A stretch of 19,848 nucleotides of DNA from JAKASV01 sp964595035. Its GTDB lineage: Bacteria; Babelota; Babeliae; Babelales; Vermiphilaceae. The notes beneath the pieces are model-generated. The model searched no databases. It saw nothing but the letters and a program-made list of their open reading frames with translations, and had not been told where the DNA came from. The stretch is taken from NCBI GenBank assembly GCA_964595035.1, contig CAZQNW010000016.1, forward strand, positions 1-19,848, given 5' to 3'. How positions within the stretch are numbered: the first letter of the stretch is position 1; each line of letters begins with the position of its first letter. The translations under genes and the position numbers were made by a program. Below, in pieces: positions 14,945-19,848 of this stretch.

Positions 14945-16315
14945 ATGTTACCTAAGCCTTTGCGTGCGGTTTGGGGCGATTTGTCAAAAGAAGAAGTAAA
15001 AAAATTTGGCATTTTGGCCTTCACGCTTTTTCTCATTATTGGTGCGTATTGGTTGTTAAGGGTTATGAAAAACCCAACCTTCGATCTTCTCGTTGGTTAT
15101 GAATGGCAGCCTGTTGCTAAGTTCGCATCTGTTTTCTCTGTTGTTCTCGTTGTTTTAATTTACAGCAAACTTGTTGACTATTTTTCAGCGGTATCACTCT
15201 TCTGGGTACTTGGTTTGATGTATGGCTTAGGCTTCATATTTATTGGTTATTTCATCAATAGACCCGAAATGCTTGTGGTCAGCCCTAATTCGTTCTTTGC
15301 TCCATTATTTTCATGGATCCCTGGTCGCGGATTTGGCTGGTTTACCTATCTGTTCTTAGAAAGTTTTGGTTCTATTTTTGTTGCGTTATTCTGGTCATTT
15401 GTAGCAAGCAGAACTACTGCCGAGTCAGCAAAACGTGGCTATGGTATGATTATGTCTACCACGCAGCTTGGCGTTATCCTAGGTCCTCTTACCGTTACTG
15501 CTTTCTCCCAAACTTGGGGTTTGCCTGTGTTATGGGCAATCGGTGGTGCTATTGTCTGTTTAGTTCCTCTTATCATTACCTACTACAATCGTGTAATTCC
15601 TCACGATGTTGTTGCAGTAGAATCAACCGGTCCGAAGAAAAAAACCGGTATGCTTGAGGGCTTGAAGCTCTTGCTTTCAAAGTCCTATTTGGCAGGTTTG
15701 TTTGTTGTTGTAGCTGTATACGAAGTTATTAGCACAATCGTAGAATTCCAAATGAACATGCTTATCAAGAAAGCATATCCATCGAATCTCGATGGTGGCG
15801 CAATGTTTGCACGTATGGATAGTATCAATGGTGCTTGTGTCGGCGTCTTGTCATTCTTCTTTGCACTGTTTGGAGCAAGCTACTTTATGCGTAAATTCGG
15901 GCTTAAGTTCTGTTTGGTGACATTTCCAACTATGATTGCTATAACATTAGCGGTTGTTTATTCAGGCTACATGTTCGGTGCTTCTCATATGCAACTTATG
16001 TGGCTCTGCTTCGGTGCAGTTATCATTATTAAGGGTCTAAACTATGCATTGAACGTACCATCTAAAGAAGTTCTTTATATTCCAACAAGTAAGGACGTCA
16101 AGTTCAAGGCTAAGGGCTGGATTGATGCGTTTGGTAACCGTACAACCAAACTGATTGGTGCAACCGTTACGAATCCATTAAGTCATTCAATTCAAGCGTT
16201 GCTTTCCTATGGAACAATTGCTTCTTTTGCAATTATTGCATGCTGGATTCCTGTTGCCGTCTTTATGGGTAACAAATTCGAGAAGCTTCAAGCAGAAAAG
16301 CAGATTATTGAATAA
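14945..16315 (+). CDS. Nucleotide transporter, ATP/ADP translocase family
   Basis: 456 residues, polytopic with roughly 11-12 hydrophobic segments. Members of this family (TLC, plastid/rickettsial/chlamydial NTT) import host ATP in exchange for ADP, or take up other nucleotides by exchange or proton symport. Family landmarks are LLRVMKNPTFDLLVG (conserved Lys after segment 1), FWSFVASRTTAESAKRGYG, VYEVISTIVEFQMN with its Glu, and near the C-terminus NVPSKEVLYIPTSKDVKFKAKGWIDAFGNR, matching the PTKE.AYIPLD....KGKAAID signature. The start is placed at 14945 because AGGAG ends right at the upstream ATG (14939) and lies 6 nt from this one. The substrate cannot be told from sequence alone. Promoter, strong terminator and apparently frequent C-ending codons (TTC, AAC) suggest high expression from a single-gene unit. 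Confidence 0.93.
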   Translation: MLPKPLRAVWGDLSKEEVKKFGILAFTLFLIIGAYWLLRVMKNPTFDLLVGYEWQPVAKFASVFSVVLVVLIYSKLVDYFSAVSLFWVLGLMYGLGFIFIGYFINRPEMLVVSPNSFFAPLFSWIPGRGFGWFTYLFLESFGSIFVALFWSFVASRTTAESAKRGYGMIMSTTQLGVILGPLTVTAFSQTWGLPVLWAIGGAIVCLVPLIITYYNRVIPHDVVAVESTGPKKKTGMLEGLKLLLSKSYLAGLFVVVAVYEVISTIVEFQMNMLIKKAYPSNLDGGAMFARMDSINGACVGVLSFFFALFGASYFMRKFGLKFCLVTFPTMIAITLAVVYSGYMFGASHMQLMWLCFGAVIIIKGLNYALNVPSKEVLYIPTSKDVKFKAKGWIDAFGNRTTKLIGATVTNPLSHSIQALLSYGTIASFAIIACWIPVAVFMGNKFEKLQAEKQIIE

Positions 16316-16340
16316 GCAATTATTCATATGGTACATTCAA

Positions 16341-16378
16341 ACATGAGATGTGCAAGGTTTGTACATCTCATGTTTTTT
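16341..16378 (+). terminator. Terminator of the nucleotide transporter
   Basis: A 15-bp stem (arms 16341-16355 and 16359-16373) with one G-U pair and a 3-nt loop, followed by a run of six T. It lies 25 nt after the stop codon and before maf. Confidence 0.88.
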
Positions 16379-16395
16379 ATTAAGGGTATGCATCC

Positions 16396-17007
16396 ATGGA
16401 TAACGTTGTATTATTAGGTTCGCAATCTTTATCACGACAGGAATTGCTAGGACAAGCGGAAATTCCGTTTAAATTAGTTCAACAGGATTCAGATGAAGCT
16501 TGTTGTGATTGGGACAGACCTTTCAGCGAAATTGTTGCATCAATCGCGCGGTCAAAAATGGATCATGTTATTTTGCCTCAAGGCATGCAGGGGGAGTGTT
16601 GCTTTGTATTGACGGCAGATACCATGACCTTAAGCTCACAAGGTGAAATTTTTGGCAAACCTGTAGATAGAGATGATGCGATCAAAAAGCTCAAAAGTGC
16701 TCGTAATGGAGCGATAACGGGTACCGCATTTTGTTTGGACAAAAAAATATGGTCCCAAGGAACATGGATCACGTATAAGCGTATTGAACAGTTTGCTCAA
16801 GGTACATGTTTTTTCGATGTTCCTGATGAGTGGCTTGATAGGTATTTGAGTAGACCTTTTGTCTATAAGTGCGCTGGTGCTCTTTTTGTAGATGGATATG
16901 GAGCGCAATTTGTGCGTGATGTACAAGGTTCATATACAGCAATCATGGGTATGCCTATGTTTGAATTAAGGCAAGCTTTAACAGCTGTTGGTTTTTTTGA
17001 TGTCTAA
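16396..17007 (+). CDS. maf: Maf family nucleotide pyrophosphatase
   Basis: 203 residues. Maf proteins hydrolyse non-canonical or excess nucleoside triphosphates to monophosphates and pyrophosphate. Landmarks: LLGSQSLSRQELL at the start, K54 in ARSKM, TADT with the catalytic-type Asp75, GKPVDRDDA (K88), GAITGTAFCL, and CAGALFVDGYGAQFVRDVQGSYTAIMGMPM. The usual SPRR motif at the N-terminus is SLSR here, so the first Arg is replaced by Ser13. That could shift substrate preference; which subfamily (dTTP/UTP or m7GTP type) it belongs to cannot be stated. AAGGG lies 9 nt before the ATG. The rhomboid gene starts 22 nt after its stop, so they share a transcript. Confidence 0.9.
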   Translation: MDNVVLLGSQSLSRQELLGQAEIPFKLVQQDSDEACCDWDRPFSEIVASIARSKMDHVILPQGMQGECCFVLTADTMTLSSQGEIFGKPVDRDDAIKKLKSARNGAITGTAFCLDKKIWSQGTWITYKRIEQFAQGTCFFDVPDEWLDRYLSRPFVYKCAGALFVDGYGAQFVRDVQGSYTAIMGMPMFELRQALTAVGFFDV

Positions 17008-17029
17008 GGCCTCAAGCAGAGGAGTTATT

Positions 17030-17713
17030 ATGGAACTTGATCAAGAGTATTCATATACCACAAAAACGATGTGGGTTCCTCGTGTTACCTATTGTTTGAT
17101 AGTTCTCAATGTTGCCGTGTTTATACTCGATCAACTTTGTGCTAAGCTGTACGATCTGCCGCTTTTGTTTATGTGGGGTGCAAAAATTAATGATCAGATT
17201 GCGGTAGGACAATACTGGAGATTCTTAACGCCGATGTTCTTGCATGCCGGATTAATACATCTTTTGGTAAATATGTATTCTTTGTACATTTTAGGTAAGG
17301 ATGTAGAACTTATTTTCGGTCGATTCAACTATTGCCTTATATATCTTGCCGCGGGTCTTTTGGGTAATATTGCAAGTTTTGCTTTAAGCCCATTAATTTC
17401 TGTTGGTGCTTCGGGTGCAATTTTCGGGTTGTTAGGGGCATTATTATATGTAGGTATTGCCTATAGGGAAGTTATTTCAGCAAAGTTTACCACTGATATA
17501 CTGACTATGATTGTAGCTAACATAGCATTTGGTTTTATGGTACCAAGAATTGATAACAATGCGCATATTGGTGGTCTGATAGGTGGTTTTCTGATGGCCT
17601 ATACGTTGGGTGTTGTTGGCCAGCAAAGCTTCAACAAAAAACAAATCACAAGTTTATTATTGTTTATAATGTTTGTTGTGCTTGGTGTTGTTATTGGGTT
17701 GAGTAGGGTATAA
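17030..17713 (+). CDS. Rhomboid family intramembrane serine protease
   Basis: 227 residues with the six-helix rhomboid core plus a last hydrophobic segment (about 207-224). Rhomboids cut transmembrane segments of substrate proteins inside the membrane. Seen here: WRFLTPMFLHAGLIHLLVNM (H72, H77, N81), the catalytic serine motif GASGAIFG with S128, and the partner His179 in NNAHIGGLIGG, so the enzyme should be active. The start is set at 17030 since AGAGGAG lies 5 nt upstream; the frame is open 14 codons further but that part overlaps maf and has no ribosome binding site. Substrate unknown. Confidence 0.93.
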   Translation: MELDQEYSYTTKTMWVPRVTYCLIVLNVAVFILDQLCAKLYDLPLLFMWGAKINDQIAVGQYWRFLTPMFLHAGLIHLLVNMYSLYILGKDVELIFGRFNYCLIYLAAGLLGNIASFALSPLISVGASGAIFGLLGALLYVGIAYREVISAKFTTDILTMIVANIAFGFMVPRIDNNAHIGGLIGGFLMAYTLGVVGQQSFNKKQITSLLLFIMFVVLGVVIGLSRV

Positions 17714-17720
17714 AAGATTC

Positions 17721-17757
17721 AAAGCCTCAGATGTTTGATTTCATCGTGAGGCTTTTT
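17721..17757. terminator. Terminator between rhomboid and convergent unknown gene
   Basis: AAAGCCTCA (17721-17729) pairs with TGAGGCTTT (17747-17755), extended by GATG/CATC with one bulged base and an 8-nt loop, followed by T-run on the plus strand. It lies 8 nt after the rhomboid stop and 12 nt from the stop of the minus-strand gene. The T-run on the minus strand is only three bases, so it acts mainly for the plus strand. Confidence 0.8.
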
Positions 17758-17767
17758 CATACGTATT

Positions 17768-18244
17768 TTATTGAGCAACTTCTTTTTTGTTAGGATTCCA
17801 GTTTTTTAATATCTCTTTAAGCAGTATCTCTTGAGAGTTTTTTTCGGGATTACGGATAATTTTGTTGCGTGCTCTTTCTAAGCTGAATTTCAGTACCGTA
17901 TCATCGCAAATTGTTGTATCAATCTGTTCAATGGCAGGTATTAGTTTTTTCTCATTGGCTGTGTTTAGTGCTTGTTCTTGTAATGTGCCAGCGAGCATAG
18001 ATTCGAGTGAGCTAAAAAACTCAATCATGTTGTCTTGGGCATCTTCAAGAGCTTCGCTGTCAGAATATCCCGCAATATGCTCAAGTTGTTGTGTTAATCC
18101 TTGCGCAACTGCTTTAGTTATCATTTTTTTTATCTTGTCAGATTCATGCTCAATGAGCCAACGAAGTAAGCATAACAGTTCAAAAGATATGGCGAACTGC
18201 TCATCTTTGTCGGCTATTTCGAGCAAGAAATTTTCACGATCCAT
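17768..18244 (-). CDS. Hypothetical protein, 158 residues
   Basis: Not recognised. ATG at 18244 with AAAGGTG 7 nt upstream, a good start. The protein is acidic in its first half and basic near the end, without signal peptide or membrane segment, and looks all-helical (for example FELLCLLRWLIEHESDKIKKMITKAV and a leucine-rich helix before NWNPNKK). It follows htpX by 49 nt on the same strand with no terminator between, so it is probably the third gene of the hspR-htpX unit. A cytosolic helper or adaptor in that unit is possible but unproven. Confidence 0.75.
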   Translation of the reverse strand: MDRENFLLEIADKDEQFAISFELLCLLRWLIEHESDKIKKMITKAVAQGLTQQLEHIAGYSDSEALEDAQDNMIEFFSSLESMLAGTLQEQALNTANEKKLIPAIEQIDTTICDDTVLKFSLERARNKIIRNPEKNSQEILLKEILKNWNPNKKEVAQ

Positions 18245-18293
18245 AGTTGGGCACCTTTCTGAGCAGTAACAAATTTATATGTTTTTCGATTTT

Positions 18294-19166
18294 TTATTTA
18301 AACATGTTTTGATGCATTTGTCGAAGTCTTTTAATGCGTTCAGCCATTGGTGGATGTGTTGAAAATAAGTTGATAAGTCCTTGTGCGCTAAAAGGGTTGA
18401 CTATAAAAAGGGTTGCAGTACTGGCTTTGTTTGCATCACGATTGGCATCCATGTGTACATAATGTGCTTGCAGATAGAGTTTTTCAAGAGCTGAAGCAAG
18501 TGCCATTGGATCTTGTGAGTAATGAGCTCCTGTTTCGTCTGCCAGATATTCACGTGATCGGGAAACAGCCAATTGCATCAATGTTGCTGCTATGGGTAAA
18601 AAAATTATGACAAGTAATGATGCAAGAGGATTTGATCGTTTTTCTCTGTCGTCATATCGTCCGAAGATGGCTGCATAGTAAGCCATATTTCCTAAATAAC
18701 TTATGGCGGTTGCAATGGTTGCCGCTATGGTTGAAATAAGAATGTCGTAATTTTTGACATGGCTTAATTCATGAGCAAGCACTCCTCTGAGCTCTTTCGC
18801 GTTTATTACGTGTAAAATTCCTGTTGTAACAACAACCGATGCGTGTTGTGGATTGCGGCCGGTAGCAAAAGCATTTGCCATTGGCGTGTCAATGATCCAT
18901 AACTTAGGCATAGGAATATCCATGTTGTGCGCCAATTCTTGGACAATATCGTGAATCCATCCATATTCATGCTTAGGTAACGGCTGGGCTCCATACATGG
19001 AAAGTACAATTTTATCGGAGTAAAAGTAAGCAAAAATATTCATTAGTACAGCAAAAATGAATGCGATTGTTAACCCGGTTGAACCACCAAGCGCTGAACC
19101 GGCAAGTAGTAGTAAGGCGCTCATGGCTGCAAGCAATAAAAATGTTTTACATTGATTTATGAGCAT
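18294..19166 (-). CDS. htpX: Membrane zinc metalloprotease HtpX (M48 family)
   Basis: 290 residues, full length for HtpX. It degrades damaged or misassembled membrane proteins, with its active site on the cytosolic side, alongside FtsH. Two N-terminal membrane segments (about 7-26 and 31-50) come first. The zinc site is HELSH (H132, E133, H136) with the third ligand E206 in SRSREYLADE. Two more hydrophobic stretches (about 143-167 and 180-200) lie between these. The end NPFSAQGLINLFSTHPPMAERIKRL is characteristic. GGAGG lies 5 nt before the ATG. It follows the HspR-like gene by 26 nt, which fits heat-shock control. Confidence 0.96.
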   Translation of the reverse strand: MLINQCKTFLLLAAMSALLLLAGSALGGSTGLTIAFIFAVLMNIFAYFYSDKIVLSMYGAQPLPKHEYGWIHDIVQELAHNMDIPMPKLWIIDTPMANAFATGRNPQHASVVVTTGILHVINAKELRGVLAHELSHVKNYDILISTIAATIATAISYLGNMAYYAAIFGRYDDREKRSNPLASLLVIIFLPIAATLMQLAVSRSREYLADETGAHYSQDPMALASALEKLYLQAHYVHMDANRDANKASTATLFIVNPFSAQGLINLFSTHPPMAERIKRLRQMHQNMFK

Positions 19167-19192
19167 AATGACCTCCTTGGCTTGACGTTATA

Positions 19193-19654
19193 TTATTCGT
19201 CTTCGTATTCAACTTCCCAATTGTCCATATTAACAACATGTTCGTCAGTATGGTCATTTTCTTTGGGACTTGGTAGTGCTTTGTCTACCTTAAGCTTCAT
19301 TATGCGTTTTGTGCTCTCCTTAACAGCTTGTTCTGATACTTTACTTTCCTTGTCTAATTGTTCTTGTGTTTCCTCAAAAATATCGTTCATCTGTTGTTGC
19401 ATCTTTTTCATCTGTTTTTTGAGTTTTAGAATCATCTGGACGCCTGCCAAGTTAATACCGACTTGGTGGGTTAAATAGATGATCTCTTCAAGCTTTTCTA
19501 TATCTTCTTCAGAGAAAAGCCTGGTATTTCCTTCTGAACGTTTAGGATTAAGGAGTCCTTCTTTTTCATAAAGACGAATTGTTTGCTGATGAACAGAGAA
19601 CATTTTTGCAACTGCTGATATCGAGAAAAACCCTTTTTTTCTTTTAATCTTCAT
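19193..19654 (-). CDS. hspR: MerR-type transcriptional regulator, HspR-like
   Basis: 153 residues. The N-terminal MerR winged helix-turn-helix is clear (FSISAVAKMFSVHQQTIRLYEKEGLLNPKRSEGNTRLFSEEDIEKL, about 10-55), followed by VGINLAGVQMILKLKKQ, the HspR-type continuation, and a long coiled-coil helix (about 75-120) with a charged, acidic tail. HspR represses chaperone operons such as dnaK and clpB and is released on heat shock. htpX, a heat-shock protease, directly downstream supports the assignment. No Shine-Dalgarno sequence is visible before the ATG (upstream bases ATATCAGATACAC), so the mRNA may be leaderless or the start may be poorly translated. No clear HAIR-type operator (CTTGAGT-N7-ACTCAAG) was found. 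Confidence 0.85.
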   Translation of the reverse strand: MKIKRKKGFFSISAVAKMFSVHQQTIRLYEKEGLLNPKRSEGNTRLFSEEDIEKLEEIIYLTHQVGINLAGVQMILKLKKQMKKMQQQMNDIFEETQEQLDKESKVSEQAVKESTKRIMKLKVDKALPSPKENDHTDEHVVNMDNWEVEYEDE

Positions 19655-19848
19655 GTGTATCTGATATTTTAACGTATCTTCCCTGATAACAGAATCTTTA
19701 CCAAACCCTTAACGCTATTATTATACAACTACTACCAATATAGCAAATTCTTTGATAAAAGACAGTTTTTGTGAACCGTTGCTTATGTATATATTGATTA
19801 AATGTAAGATTGTAAAATTTCTCTATTAAATAAGCTGTATATTTACAC
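19655..19848. other. Upstream region of the hspR-like gene
   Basis: AT-rich, no gene seen. On the minus strand a TAAAAT (19671-19666) ends 11 nt before the ATG and could be a -10 for a nearly leaderless transcript, but no matching -35 is present. TATCAG occurs twice close to the start, as a short direct repeat that might be an operator. Confidence 0.4.

Noticed and set aside
1..19848. CRISPR array, insertion sequence or prophage
   Set aside because: No regularly spaced repeats, transposase, integrase or phage genes were seen; the tandem repetition at the left is of whole genes.

Overview
The window looks like a chromosomal segment of a host-dependent, AT-rich bacterium of the Candidatus Dependentiae (TM6) type. 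I infer this from the gene set: a plastid/rickettsial-type nucleotide (ATP/ADP) transporter, a membrane-anchored WD40 protein, and a tandem family of cysteine-rich, secreted beta-barrel-like surface proteins next to ordinary housekeeping genes. A chlamydial or other intracellular lineage is a less likely alternative. No mobile element, CRISPR array or rRNA was seen.

Left part (1-7582, all minus strand): four tandem paralogues of about 636-644 residues, the leftmost cut by the window edge. Each has a signal peptide, shared blocks from end to end, many cysteines and, where visible, a C-terminal beta-strand signature. Three of the four carry a long 5' leader containing a full-length Shine-Dalgarno-like element (GAAAGGAGGGC) 97-122 nt upstream of the start codon with no start codon next to it. 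This matches the stabilising STAB-SD element known from Bacillus cry3A mRNA. The fourth (3677-5587) lacks the element. Its ribosome binding site instead sits directly against the terminator hairpin of the gene upstream, which suggests it is expressed by read-through.

Middle part (7969-13399, plus strand): ftsK (chromosome translocase), murF and rsmH (cell-wall precursor synthesis and 16S rRNA methylation, a remnant of the dcw cluster), then spoVG with its own promoter and a tRNA-Gln(UUG) directly behind it. A convergent gene for a WD40 protein with one N-terminal membrane segment follows on the minus strand.

Right part (14945-19654): a nucleotide transporter gene with a plausible sigma-70-type promoter and a strong terminator, then a maf-rhomboid pair on the plus strand. 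Convergent to these is a minus-strand set hspR-like regulator / htpX protease / unknown 158-residue protein, which reads as a small heat-shock or membrane quality-control operon. The transporter probably supplies host nucleotides, the tandem surface proteins probably form the outer-membrane coat, and HtpX, the rhomboid and HspR look after membrane proteins.
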